Shown one piece after another: positions 8,580-16,323 of a stretch of DNA of 42,841 nt. This DNA comes from Hyphomicrobiales bacterium (lineage in GTDB: Bacteria > Pseudomonadota > Alphaproteobacteria > Rhizobiales > Rhizobiaceae): the NCBI GenBank assembly GCA_900471605.1, contig UCEY01000056.1, positions 1 to 42,841 of the forward strand, given 5' to 3'. The translations under genes and the position numbers were made by a program. The notes under the pieces are model-generated. The model was given only the letters and a program-made list of their open reading frames with translations, did not search any database and was not told where the DNA came from. The first letter of the stretch is position 1, and each line of letters begins with the position of its first letter.

Positions 8580-9732
8580 TCATCTCAAACCAACGCTGCT
8601 TATCATTGCTGCGATCCTCGCCGGGACAATCGGATGGAGCGGTCATGTCCTGCTGCTTCCGGCCGCACTAGCGTTCCCAATCCTCTGGGGACGAGCGCAA
8701 ACGAGATCGGTGGCGGCGCTCGTTTCAGCCGGGTATTTCCTGGCGGCGTCGCGCGGTCTGCCACAAGGGGTGGCGGCCTTCTACGCGTCCGACCTTTTGC
8801 CTGGTTTGGCGCTGTGGCTCTGCGCATCCCTGAGCTTTGTCGCAGTCCAGGCGATCCTCTGGACGAAGCATTCGCGCCATCGTCCATTTCGCTATCTGAT
8901 GGCAGCCGTCCTCATGGCGGTGCCACCGTTCGGCATCACCGGCTGGGCACATCCCGTGACGGCGGCCGGCATTCTGTTTCCCGGATGGGGATGGTGGGGA
9001 ATGGTGGCGATGACAGCCGGCCTCATGGGCCTCGTAACCCGCATGTGGCCGGCTGTCGCCATCGCCTTCGCAGGCGTTTGGCTCTGGTCCGCCGCTCTCT
9101 GGACCGATCCGAAACTACCTGAGGGTTGGCAGGGCGTCGATCTCCAATTGGGGTCGTCGCTGGGTCGGGACACCAGCATGCAGCGCCATCGTGATCTGAT
9201 TGCCACGGTGAAGGGTCATAGCGCTGGTGGCATCTCGAATGTCGTGTTGCCGGAAAGCGCCCTGGGCTTCTGGACGCCGACGGTCGAACGCCTCTGGGTC
9301 AAGGCTTTTGAGGGCACGGAGATTTCCGTGATCGCAGGCGCTGCCGTCGTCGATGCTGACGGGTATGACAATGCGCTCGTCGTCCTATCCGCCGCGGGGA
9401 GCGAGATCCGCTATCGCGAGCGAATGCCGGTCCCGGGCTCGATGTGGCAGCCATGGCGGTCGTGGCTCGGCGAGACCGGTGGCGCCCGTGCGCATTTCTT
9501 CGCCAATCCGACGGCGGCCATCGGTGATCATAAAGTCGCGCTCCTGATTTGCTACGAGCAGCTCATCGTCTGGCCGGTTCTGCAATCGATGCTCCACGAT
9601 CCGGGCTTTATCGTCGCGGTCGGCAATGGATGGTGGACCAGCGGAACATCCATTGTTGCGATCCAGCGGGCGAGCGCAACCGCCTGGGCAAAGCTCTTCG
9701 CAAAACCGCTTGTTCTTGCCTTCAACACCTGA
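8569..9732 (+). CDS. traB: Conjugal transfer protein TraB (nitrilase-fold membrane protein)
   Basis: A 387-residue protein with several N-terminal membrane segments (about residues 8-180) and a C-terminal carbon-nitrogen-hydrolase-like domain, the overall design of apolipoprotein N-acyltransferases. VLPESALGFW carries the candidate catalytic Glu229 and LLICYEQLIVWP the candidate Cys328. The catalytic lysine region (about RYRERMPVPGSMW) has arginine where lysine is usual, so activity is uncertain. In Ti plasmids TraB is encoded at this place in the traAFBH operon and enhances transfer; its reaction has not been defined to my knowledge. It overlaps traF by 11 nt and is followed 16 bases later by traH. 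Confidence 0.9.
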   Translation: MRRDHLKPTLLIIAAILAGTIGWSGHVLLLPAALAFPILWGRAQTRSVAALVSAGYFLAASRGLPQGVAAFYASDLLPGLALWLCASLSFVAVQAILWTKHSRHRPFRYLMAAVLMAVPPFGITGWAHPVTAAGILFPGWGWWGMVAMTAGLMGLVTRMWPAVAIAFAGVWLWSAALWTDPKLPEGWQGVDLQLGSSLGRDTSMQRHRDLIATVKGHSAGGISNVVLPESALGFWTPTVERLWVKAFEGTEISVIAGAAVVDADGYDNALVVLSAAGSEIRYRERMPVPGSMWQPWRSWLGETGGARAHFFANPTAAIGDHKVALLICYEQLIVWPVLQSMLHDPGFIVAVGNGWWTSGTSIVAIQRASATAWAKLFAKPLVLAFNT

Positions 9733-10732
9733 AACCGGAGGAGACGTCATGCTGGACGCTGCACTGATCAAAGAATGCGCCGATCCATCCTTGAAATCCG
9801 CGATCGTCGAGCAGTTCGTCGTGGCTGCCGGTTCGACGGACCCGCTCGCCGTGACCGTCAAGTCGGGCGGCAGGTTGGTCCTGGTGCCGGCGCGGTCGGC
9901 TGACGAAGCGATGACGATCGTCCGTCAATATGCAGGACAGGCGTGGTTCGCGTCGGCTTGACACAATTCCCGGCTGGCGTCGGCGTGAAGAACGTCGCGG
10001 ACCTAAAGCCCGACCTGGTTGATGCCTGCGAAAACCTTCGCAAGGGAACCTCAATGTTTGCCAAAATTCTGAGGATCGTCGCGAAGTGGTATGGCGATCC
10101 CAAGAGTGAAGACGTCTTCCCGCAGATATTCGAGGATGCGGTCCTTGCTTGGAAAACCGGAGAATTCGAAGGTGTGAACGTGTTTCAGGCTCAGGTTCCA
10201 GGAGATCCCATTGAGTTACCACAGCCAGATGTAATGCACTCGAATGATGATGAGGAAGAAGTAGTGGCGACGCCTGAGAAACAGGCCGAGGTGAATGAGG
10301 ATGTAGATCGGGCGGGAATTCGGATTGACCTATCCCCCATCGGCGGAAATTGGCCTTTATTCCGGAAGCGCATTGCGCATCAGGACGGCCCTCGCCGTCT
10401 TCAATAGCAATCTCGACGACTTCGCTCCCCATGTCCTGGGCATCGCGGAGTTCCTGCAGAACGGCGAGAAACAACTCCCGCTGCAGTGCTGGCAGGACCT
10501 GCGGAACGATGATGACAAGGCCGGCGTGCAACTCCTCGTTTGCGTAGAGTTTTCTGAAGTCGCGCGCGTTGTTCATCACGAAGGTGAAATCTTCTGAGAC
10601 GATGCGCGGCATCAGATCCCAGTCGGTCTCACCGCTCAGGCCAGGCCAATTGACATGAAAACAGTCGTGGCCATGGTCTTGCGCCACGGCCACGACCGAT
10701 GTGTGCAGGCATTCATCGATGAGGAACTTCAC
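9722..10732 (-). CDS. DUF5615 PIN-like toxin with antisense read-through tail
   Basis: Residues 1-110 (about 10403-10732) form a DUF5615 domain, a PIN-like nuclease fold found in predicted toxins: MKFLIDECLHTSVV with the acidic D6/E7 pair, ETDWDLMPRIVSEDFTFVMNNARDF, and ELHAGLVIIVPQVLPALQRELF. Such proteins usually end at about 110-120 residues. Here the frame has no stop and continues for some 225 more residues exactly antisense to traH (and across its start), giving 336 residues in all. The tail has no resemblance to any domain I know. The start overlaps the upstream small gene by ATGA, as in toxin-antitoxin operons. The most likely reading is a toxin whose native 3' end was lost at a junction near 10350-10400. 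Confidence 0.7.
   Translation of the reverse strand: MKFLIDECLHTSVVAVAQDHGHDCFHVNWPGLSGETDWDLMPRIVSEDFTFVMNNARDFRKLYANEELHAGLVIIVPQVLPALQRELFLAVLQELRDAQDMGSEVVEIAIEDGEGRPDAQCASGIKANFRRWGIGQSEFPPDLHPHSPRPVSQASPLLLPHHHSSALHLAVVTQWDLLEPEPETRSHLRILRFSKQGPHPRISAGRRLHSWDRHTTSRRSSEFWQTLRFPCEGFRRHQPGRALGPRRSSRRRQPGIVSSRREPRLSCILTDDRHRFVSRPRRHQDQPAARLDGHGERVRRTGSHDELLDDRGFQGWIGAFFDQCSVQHDVSSGFRC
9749..10407 (+). pseudogene. traH: Conjugal transfer protein TraH, frameshifted
   Basis: The gene starts at the ATG at 9749 with an excellent GGAGGAG at 9737-9743 and reads MLDAALIKECADPSLK...VVAAGSTDPLAVTVKSGGRL to VRQYAGQA, then hits TGA at 9959-9961. The family sequence continues in another frame from about 9943: VVRVGLTQFPAGVGVKNVADLKPDL through to RIDLSPIGGN and a stop at 10405-10407. 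Restoring one base around 9940-9943 (GC-GTGGTTCGC) rejoins AVVRVGLTQF, so this is a single-base deletion or a sequencing error. TraH is the last gene of traAFBH; its role in transfer is not well defined. Its last ~20 residues overlap the convergent toxin gene and look non-native. Confidence 0.85.
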
Positions 10733-10932
10733 GAAGCCGTGCCCGAGGCCTTCCGGGAACCAGCCTTGCAGAGATGCAGGCGCTTCACCGACTTCAGTTT
10801 CAGTCCCTGTTCAGAGAGCTTTTTCGGCCGTCCGCGGGCGGGGTGAGTGGCTGTCCAGATTTCGGCCAGTTCCACCGTCCGCGCCGTGACAGACCGATAG
10901 CCGTCAACGATTTCCGCGATTGCTGATCGCAT
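10729..10932 (-). CDS. Probable antitoxin partner of the DUF5615 gene
   Basis: A 67-residue basic protein (RSVTARTVELAEIWTATHPA then RGRPKKLSEQGLKLKSVKRL). It lies immediately upstream of the DUF5615 gene and overlaps it by the ATGA quartet, the usual antitoxin-first order. The central RGRPKK block looks like a minor-groove DNA contact, which would fit an autoregulating antitoxin. I do not recognise a named antitoxin family. The upstream in-frame stop is eight codons before the ATG at 10932, so the start is well constrained. Assignment rests mainly on context. Confidence 0.6.
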   Translation of the reverse strand: MRSAIAEIVDGYRSVTARTVELAEIWTATHPARGRPKKLSEQGLKLKSVKRLHLCKAGSRKASGTAS

Positions 10933-11156
10933 ATCGATTGTTGATGTCGTCGTCGATCATATCATCTTCGAACCTTTCCAAACAATCGACGACCAAACCC
11001 AGGGCCTCTCTACTGGAGCCTACGGTCCTGAGTGCTCGGCGGAGGTGAAGCCCATTCCTCGTCTCAAATTGACAAATTAATTCGGAGCGCCGCCTGGAGG
11101 ATGCTGTCCCTTGAGGTCAGCCTAGTGAGGGATAGACAACTTCCAGTCAGAGAGGT

Positions 11157-11402
11157 CTAGGAAGAGCCTGAAAAGGCTATGAGGTGTTCATTCGTTGGAC
11201 GTTTCAGCAATTCGGCGGCGTCGGTGCCCAAGACCGTCGCCAATCGGTCCACGACATCAATGCTGGCGCTGTAAATGCTCCGCTCCAAAGAGCTGATGTA
11301 AGTTCGATCGATCTCCGCCAAGTGCGCAAGCTCCTCCTGTGACAGCCCCTTGGCCTGCCGTGCAGCTCGCAGATTTCGCGCGAAAACCTCTCTGATCTCC
11401 AT
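11157..11402 (-). CDS. XRE-family helix-turn-helix regulator
   Basis: An 81-residue protein that is nearly all one XRE/Cro-CI HTH domain: FARNLRAARQAKGLSQEELAHLAEIDRTYISSLERS, with recognition helix DRTYISSLER near residues 32-41, then SASIDVVDRLATVLGTDAAELL. It has no dimerisation or sensor domain. The start at 11402 fits family length, though no strong Shine-Dalgarno is seen. It lies between the toxin pair and traM, transcribed away from traM. Possible targets are its own promoter, the adjacent toxin module or traM/traR; the sequence does not decide. Confidence 0.85.
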   Translation of the reverse strand: MEIREVFARNLRAARQAKGLSQEELAHLAEIDRTYISSLERSIYSASIDVVDRLATVLGTDAAELLKRPTNEHLIAFSGSS

Positions 11403-11651
11403 CAGGGGGAGAACAGCGCCTTGATGAGTATTCTTCCACGGAGTATTCTCTACAAGCGTGAGTCGGCCGCGAGATCACGTGCTCGCAAATGCAATCAGTA
11501 GTGGCCGCGAGCGCGTAAAAGGCTGCAGACGTCCTGCTTCGGAGGTGGGGCCTAACGTTCGATAGGAGATATTCTCGCGATCTCTCACCCCAAAAATTGC
11601 GGTTCGTCTTCTTTTGGCGGATAACAGGCTGGAGCCAGTGGAGGAGGAATG

Positions 11652-11981
11652 ATGACCGATCTGGGATCATCCGAGATACAGGGCGAGCACGAAGACGTCG
11701 GAACCCGCTTGGATTCGATGCCTAAGTCGAAGTTGGAGGCGTTAGCCGTCTCTGTAATCCTAGAACATCGCCGAGTTCTTGCCGCCGACGAAGCCATTTA
11801 TGAGGAATGGTCCCGCGCGGCCGCAGACTCTTCCGTACCCCATTCCGTACTCGCGAGACTGCTGGAGGAGTACCTCACGCGTCAGAAGAAATCCGAAGCT
11901 CAGCAGGAGGAGCTTTCGGGAATCATTGAAGCGCTTGGGTATGTTCCGGACGTCCCCCCAGCCGCAATGAATGAGGTCTAG
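11652..11981 (+). CDS. traM: TraR antiactivator TraM
   Basis: A 109-residue protein with the TraM core: SKLEALAVSVILEHRRVLAADEAIYEEWS, then LARLLEEYLTRQKKSEAQQEELSGIIEALGYVPDVP, two long helices ending in the conserved LGxxP. TraM binds TraR and blocks DNA binding, setting the quorum threshold for conjugation. There are two adjacent ATGs (11649 and 11652). The second has better spacing from GAGGAGG at 11641-11647, so I use it. The gene converges on traR and the two stop codons share bases (see 11978-11981). Presence of a TraR neighbour and the length support the call. Confidence 0.88.
   Translation: MTDLGSSEIQGEHEDVGTRLDSMPKSKLEALAVSVILEHRRVLAADEAIYEEWSRAAADSSVPHSVLARLLEEYLTRQKKSEAQQEELSGIIEALGYVPDVPPAAMNEV
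11978..11981. other. Shared stop codons of traM and traR (CTAG)
   Basis: The palindromic tetramer CTAG supplies TAG for traM (11979-11981, plus) and TAG for traR (11978-11980, minus). The two genes therefore converge with no intergenic space, and neither can have its own terminator between them. Confidence 0.9.
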
Positions 11982-12682
11982 AGCAGGTCGCGATCCTTGG
12001 CGATCGCCACCAGTTGCGGGACTGTTGCCGCATCCAACTTTCGGCGTGCGCCGTCGAGATAGTGCTGAACTGTCCTCGGATTGATGCCGGTTAGCATTGC
12101 GGTGTCTAAGGTGTTCTTCCCTTTTGCAGCCCACATGAGGCACGTCGCTTCCCTTGGCGACAGCAACCGCTTGGGGGCGAGAACTATCCCCGCATCGACA
12201 ATCTTAAGCCGGTAGTGAACCGCCAGGGCGGCCTGAATAGCTTTCTGGCCATCCTTCAATCTACCGATATCAGGTTTTTCGGCTGACGTGGTGAAGGTCA
12301 GCATGATCGCAGCCCCGAAACTCCCTTCCACGGGTATGGTGAGCCCGCTGCGAATCCCATGATCGATTGCCTGATCTCTAAAATGCCTGAGATCAGATGA
12401 GCCCCGCGAGGGCCAATCGTCAGCCGACCAGACGAATGGCTCCATGCGGCGCCGGGCCTCGATGACGACGGGATCGATAAGGGAGTATTGGTGGGTGAGA
12501 TAGACGTCTTGCCACACGGGGGGATAGGTGTTGCAGGTGCGGACCTCGGTACCCTCGGTCTGAAGATATGCAAATCGCTCGAATGCGCAGGACACGGCAA
12601 AACTCTTGATCGCGCTCTTGATCATCCGCTCGTCGTGAGCTGCATCAACCGTGTCGATAAGCGATCGGAACTTCGTGTTCAT
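11978..12682 (-). CDS. traR: LuxR-type quorum-sensing activator TraR
   Basis: A 234-residue LuxR-family transcription factor, exactly the canonical TraR length. All autoinducer-contact residues sit at their classical numbers: W57, Y61, D70, W85 and G113. The C-terminal HTH (about 172-234) reads LSPREATCLMWAAKGKNTLDTAMLTGINPRTVQHYLDGARRKL. I chose the ATG at 12682 because it has AAGGAG six bases upstream; the open frame reaches 12709 without a site. TraR with acyl-homoserine lactone should activate the tra and trb promoters. The gene is downstream of two terminators that insulate it from the trb operon and converges with traM, its inhibitor. Confidence 0.93.
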   Translation of the reverse strand: MNTKFRSLIDTVDAAHDERMIKSAIKSFAVSCAFERFAYLQTEGTEVRTCNTYPPVWQDVYLTHQYSLIDPVVIEARRRMEPFVWSADDWPSRGSSDLRHFRDQAIDHGIRSGLTIPVEGSFGAAIMLTFTTSAEKPDIGRLKDGQKAIQAALAVHYRLKIVDAGIVLAPKRLLSPREATCLMWAAKGKNTLDTAMLTGINPRTVQHYLDGARRKLDAATVPQLVAIAKDRDLL

Positions 12683-12746
12683 AAATTGCTCCTTGTCCTC
12701 CAACGGCAATCAGCGGGACAGGCTGGTGCCCTGATGAAAAACTGAA

Positions 12747-12783
12747 AGGGCGGCCGACTGGAATCATTCCGGTCGGCCGCCCT
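12747..12783 (-). terminator. Strong terminator hairpin upstream of traR
   Basis: Arms AGGGCGGCCGAC (12747-12758) and GTCGGCCGCCCT (12772-12783) are perfect, and the inner bases extend the stem across one wobble. On the minus strand it is followed by TTTCAGTTTTTC. It lies between trbI and traR and would stop trb read-through into traR. Confidence 0.75.
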
Positions 12784-12898
12784 CAAGACATCGGTGTTGT
12801 GAGAATCCGAGACTGTCGACAAAGCCGTTCGCTTCGGCCGCAGAGAGACAGGCTTGTAATACATCGGCCCTAGCCAATGATGGTTCTCCTGATCAATG

Positions 12899-12919
12899 AA
12901 AAAGCCAGGAAATCCTGGC
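12899..12919 (-). terminator. Rho-independent terminator after the trb operon
   Basis: On the minus strand GCCAGGA pairs with TCCTGGC (12904-12919) and is followed directly by TTTTT (12903 to 12899). It lies about 140 bases after the trbI stop and is the first of two tandem terminators before traR. The rest of 12684-13056 shows no gene. Confidence 0.75.
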
Positions 12920-13056
12920 GCGCGGTGGAATCGCCACAGAAAGATTACAGCCGCGCCGCGCTGACTCAAGCCCAAAAATCAACCAAGGGATGTGCAGTCG
13001 CGAAAATGTGATTAGTTGTCGCTATTCTGGCTCGGGGTTAATATGACGAGTGAGGA

Positions 13057-14358
13057 TTATGATCGGAACAGATACGCGGAGGGAAAGATGATGTCCTGGT
13101 CGACGAGGACATTGAACCTGTAGCCCGGACGGATACGGATCGTAGGCTGAACGCTCAGGTTCTTCGAAATCGTCTGTTCCGCTACCTGGCCGAACGACTC
13201 GGCAAAATTTCGTCGTGCTGCATCCGAGGCCGTGTCCGGCGTTCCACGCGTCGAACTCTCAGGCATCGACATATCGATACCTGTACCGATAAGCGCGATG
13301 AGGGCTGCCGAGCTCCACGTGCGCCAGAGATGCCGATCGACCTTGTCCTTGAAGCCGCCATACCCTTCGGCGTCCGTACCGGCCATTCCGCCTATCTGCA
13401 GGGTCGACCCATTCGGCAAAATGAGATCGGTCCAGACCACGAGGACCCGCTCCTGGCCAAACGAGACCTTGGAATCATAGCGGCCAAACAGTTTGGCGCC
13501 CTGCGGGATAAGGAGCCGGTAGCCGGTGGCGCTGTCGTAGACATTCTGGCTCACTTGCGCAGTGATCCGTCCGGGAAGGTCGGAGTTGAGCCCAGTGATC
13601 AGGGTGGCGGGAATGACCGAGCCGCGCTTCAGCTCGTAGGCCGACATCTGCGGCACGACGCGGTTCGGGAGATAGCCGAGATCCTTGATATCCTGGTTGA
13701 AGAAATCCTCCTTCGACGTCTGTGCGTTCGGATCGAGGTTCTCGCCCATGAGCCCGGATTTCATGGCAGCGGCATAGAGGTCAGAGGCATTGTTGCTTGT
13801 CGACGCGGGACTTTGGCTGGAGTCGGCCGAGTTTTTGGCCGTCCTCTCGACATCGGAAATATCCACCTTCAACGGCGAGTCCAAAGCCGTTGCTCGTGCC
13901 TGCAACCGAGCCATCCGTTGCCGTTGTGCCTCGCGGACATATTGTTCGTCCTGCTCGCGCTTCAGCCGCGCCCTCCATTCCTCCTCCGATTCGAGCCGCG
14001 GGCGGCGCTCTTCTCGTTCCGTGGGGCGGCGGTCGACAACAGTTGTTTCCTTCTCGACCTTCTGTTCGACTGCCGGCGTCGGCTGAAACGCTTCGCGCTC
14101 CACCGGCTCGCCGATGATGCCGTCGGTGACGCCGCGCTTGAGCTGGTCGCCGAAGTTCGTCGCCGGCGTATTCGACGCGCTGTCGATGTCATTGTTGCGG
14201 TTGAACGGGAGACCGCGCCATGCCAGTCCGATGACGACGACGCCGACGAACAACGCGACGATGACGATGGCGATGATGATCGGCAGGCGATTGAGACGGC
14301 GCATGCCGTTCTGATCGTCCGTCTGGTTGCCGGCACCAAGCTGCAGAGACTGGACCAT
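13057..14358 (-). CDS. trbI: Mating-pair formation protein TrbI (VirB10-like)
   Basis: A 433-residue VirB10/TrbI protein that spans the envelope and links inner-membrane ATPases to the outer-membrane core of the secretion channel. One membrane segment, IIIAIVIVALFVGVVVIGLAW, lies near residues 27-47. A charged proline/glutamate/arginine-rich periplasmic linker follows (about 80-160), then the conserved domain with GSVIPATLITGLNSDLPG, QNVYDSATGYRLLIPQGAKLFGRYDS and a C-terminal TIRIRPGYRFNVLVDQDIIF. The ATG has GGAGG five bases upstream. It is the last gene of the trb operon, 11 bases after trbH. Confidence 0.95.
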   Translation of the reverse strand: MVQSLQLGAGNQTDDQNGMRRLNRLPIIIAIVIVALFVGVVVIGLAWRGLPFNRNNDIDSASNTPATNFGDQLKRGVTDGIIGEPVEREAFQPTPAVEQKVEKETTVVDRRPTEREERRPRLESEEEWRARLKREQDEQYVREAQRQRMARLQARATALDSPLKVDISDVERTAKNSADSSQSPASTSNNASDLYAAAMKSGLMGENLDPNAQTSKEDFFNQDIKDLGYLPNRVVPQMSAYELKRGSVIPATLITGLNSDLPGRITAQVSQNVYDSATGYRLLIPQGAKLFGRYDSKVSFGQERVLVVWTDLILPNGSTLQIGGMAGTDAEGYGGFKDKVDRHLWRTWSSAALIALIGTGIDMSMPESSTRGTPDTASDAARRNFAESFGQVAEQTISKNLSVQPTIRIRPGYRFNVLVDQDIIFPSAYLFRS

Positions 14359-14369
14359 ATCTGCCTCCG

Positions 14370-14807
14370 TCAGTTGCGCTGCATAATGGAAAGCGGACTT
14401 GCCGGCACCGCACCCGCCGCCGTCGTCGTGTAGGCCCGGCCGAGCGCAATAGCGGGCGTTGAAAGTCGCGCGAGCACCTGACCGTCAATACCGTCGATCG
14501 AATAGGCGAGTTCGACCGGCTTTGCGTCCTTCCCAACCTTCCCGTCAGTGACAACCGTGTAGCCCCATCCCTTGAGGGCTGCCTCGAGCGCGGCTGCGAA
14601 CTCGGAGTTGTCCTTCTCCATCTTGATGGTGGTCGTTCCGGCCGGCCCGATTTGCTCGGCAAGGCGGCTCGCCATATCGCCAGCAATGGCGCTCGCGGCA
14701 GGACCAGTGACTGGAACGGGTCCCGAGTCGGGGGGCAATCCATCGTCAGCCGTCTGGCAACCAGAAAGAAGAGCGGCGGCGATGATCAAGGGCAGAAACA
14801 AGCGCAT
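14370..14807 (-). CDS. trbH: Conjugal transfer lipoprotein TrbH
   Basis: A 145-residue lipoprotein. The signal peptide MRLFLPLIIAAALLSGC ends in a lipobox with Cys17 as the lipidated residue. The mature part has TTTIKMEKDNSEFAAALEAALKGWGYTVV, typical of TrbH. TrbH is a small outer-membrane-associated component of the Trb channel, probably working with TrbG/TrbI. It starts four bases after the trbG stop and is followed closely by trbI. Confidence 0.9.
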   Translation of the reverse strand: MRLFLPLIIAAALLSGCQTADDGLPPDSGPVPVTGPAASAIAGDMASRLAEQIGPAGTTTIKMEKDNSEFAAALEAALKGWGYTVVTDGKVGKDAKPVELAYSIDGIDGQVLARLSTPAIALGRAYTTTAAGAVPASPLSIMQRN

Positions 14808-14810
14808 CGG

Positions 14811-15623
14811 TCAGCCTCCCCGCCGGATGGTGATCTTCTGCTGGCGCCAGCCGACTCCGGAGACGAGGATGGCCTTGTCGACCGCGTAGTCGACGATCAT
14901 CATGTCGTTCTTCATGCGGTAGTTGACGATGCGGTTTTGACCGCCGGAGACGACGAACAGCACCGGCGCGTCCTGTCCCGAGATCGACCTCGAAAACTGG
15001 ATGTAAGTTTTGACACCGTCCGAATAGACCCGCTTCGGTTTCCAAGACGCGCTCCCGCTCACTGAGTAGGAGAAGTTCAGCTTGTCGGCAGCCGTCCCGG
15101 GAATGCCGCCAGTCTCGAGGCGGGAGTTGATATCGGCAAGCTTGGTCGAAACATCCTCCGGATACTCGAAACCGACCCGCGCCATATACTGGCTCGGGTG
15201 GGATTTGAGCTGGATGTGATAGGTGCGTCGCGACGTCGTCACCACCATAGAGGTGACAAGGCCCGCCTCCGATGGCTTGACGATCAGGTGGATCGCCTGC
15301 CCGCCCGTGGCGCCCGAGGTTGCAGGTTCGACCTTCCAGCGCACGGTATCGCCAACGAGAACATCGCGGACGATCTCGCCACCCTGCAATTCGATATCGC
15401 AAACCTGTAAGGGTGAGCAGACGACAGATGGCTGTGTCTCGCCGAACAGGAAGATGACCTTGCCGTCCGGGCCGGTCGTGACCAGCCCGGCAGTGCCGCG
15501 CCATTTCCTGGAAATATTCGTGCCCTTCACCTCATTATTGGTCATGCTCTGCGCTTCAGCGCCGCTCATGAGGACGAGTGTGGCCAGGCAGCCGACGGCT
15601 GCAATCAATCCGGTTCTGTGCAT
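14811..15623 (-). CDS. trbG: Mating-pair formation protein TrbG (VirB9-like)
   Basis: A 270-residue periplasmic/outer-membrane VirB9 homologue. The start I choose is the ATG at 15623, which opens a signal peptide (MHRTGLIAAVGCLATLVLMSGAEA). An upstream in-frame start at 15674 would put 17 residues before it. A VirB9-type domain follows, with VIFLFGETQPSVVCSPLQVCDIEL, DTVRWKVEPATSG, GLVTSMVVTTSRRTYHIQLKS and C-terminal FVVSGGQNRIVNYRMKNDMMIVDY. AGGGA lies eight to nine bases upstream. TrbG forms the outer ring of the channel with TrbI and TrbH. Confidence 0.93.
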   Translation of the reverse strand: MHRTGLIAAVGCLATLVLMSGAEAQSMTNNEVKGTNISRKWRGTAGLVTTGPDGKVIFLFGETQPSVVCSPLQVCDIELQGGEIVRDVLVGDTVRWKVEPATSGATGGQAIHLIVKPSEAGLVTSMVVTTSRRTYHIQLKSHPSQYMARVGFEYPEDVSTKLADINSRLETGGIPGTAADKLNFSYSVSGSASWKPKRVYSDGVKTYIQFSRSISGQDAPVLFVVSGGQNRIVNYRMKNDMMIVDYAVDKAILVSGVGWRQQKITIRRGG

Positions 15624-15639
15624 TGAGAAATCCCTGCCC

Positions 15640-16302
15640 TTAAAGCTGTGCTGTCCAGTCGAAATCCCGGACATAGAGACCGATCGGGTTGAGGCGGATG
15701 GTCGCCTCGTCCTGGGGCGAGGTGATCGTCACCGTCGCGATCCCGCGAAACCGACGCGTGCCGATCTCCTTGCCCTTGCGGTCCCGTTCGTATTCGGTCC
15801 AGTCGATCTGATAAGTCTGGTTGGAGAGCGCCACGATATTGTTGACCTCGATGGCGACAGTTGCTGTTTTGGCCTTCTCGAACGGTGAATTGCCGCGGAA
15901 CCAGGCGTTGATCTTTTCCGTCGACGGATCGGAGGTCCTGAGAAGCGCGTAGGTCCTGTCGATATATTGCTTCTGCACCACGGCGTCGGGCGTGATCGAA
16001 CGGAAGCTGGTCACGAAGTTGCCGAGCGAGGCGCGCACCACCCGCACATCGGCATATTCGATTTGCTCCGGGATTCCCGATGTCACCGCGGTTCCAAGCT
16101 TGTCGACCTGGACGATGTAGGGCACCAGCTTGACCTGGGTGCTGAGGTACAACGCGTAGCCGAAGCCGATCACCGCCATTGTGAGACCGAGAATGCCAAC
16201 GATCCGCCACGCGGCGGCGGCCTGGACATAGGAGCCGTATCGCTCGCTCCACTCCTGGCGTGCGGCAAGATATGGGTTTTCGGGGGCGCGGTTCGCTGCC
16301 AT
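15640..16302 (-). CDS. trbF: Mating-pair formation protein TrbF (VirB8-like)
   Basis: A 220-residue VirB8-family inner-membrane assembly factor. A cytoplasmic N-terminus (NPYLAARQEWSERYGSYV) precedes one membrane segment, GILGLTMAVIGFGYALYLS (about 35-55). The periplasmic domain begins VKLVPYIVQVDKLG and includes YADVRVVRASLGNFVTSFRSITPDAVVQKQYIDRTYALL. Length and order are normal for TrbF. It starts 21 bases after trbL and ends 16 bases before trbG. Confidence 0.94.
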   Translation of the reverse strand: MAANRAPENPYLAARQEWSERYGSYVQAAAAWRIVGILGLTMAVIGFGYALYLSTQVKLVPYIVQVDKLGTAVTSGIPEQIEYADVRVVRASLGNFVTSFRSITPDAVVQKQYIDRTYALLRTSDPSTEKINAWFRGNSPFEKAKTATVAIEVNNIVALSNQTYQIDWTEYERDRKGKEIGTRRFRGIATVTITSPQDEATIRLNPIGLYVRDFDWTAQL

Positions 16303-16323
16303 CGATGCATCGCTTTCTGACTG

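Noticed and set aside
13330..14433. 367-codon plus-strand frame over trbI
   Set aside because: Antisense shadow of trbI with no domain features.
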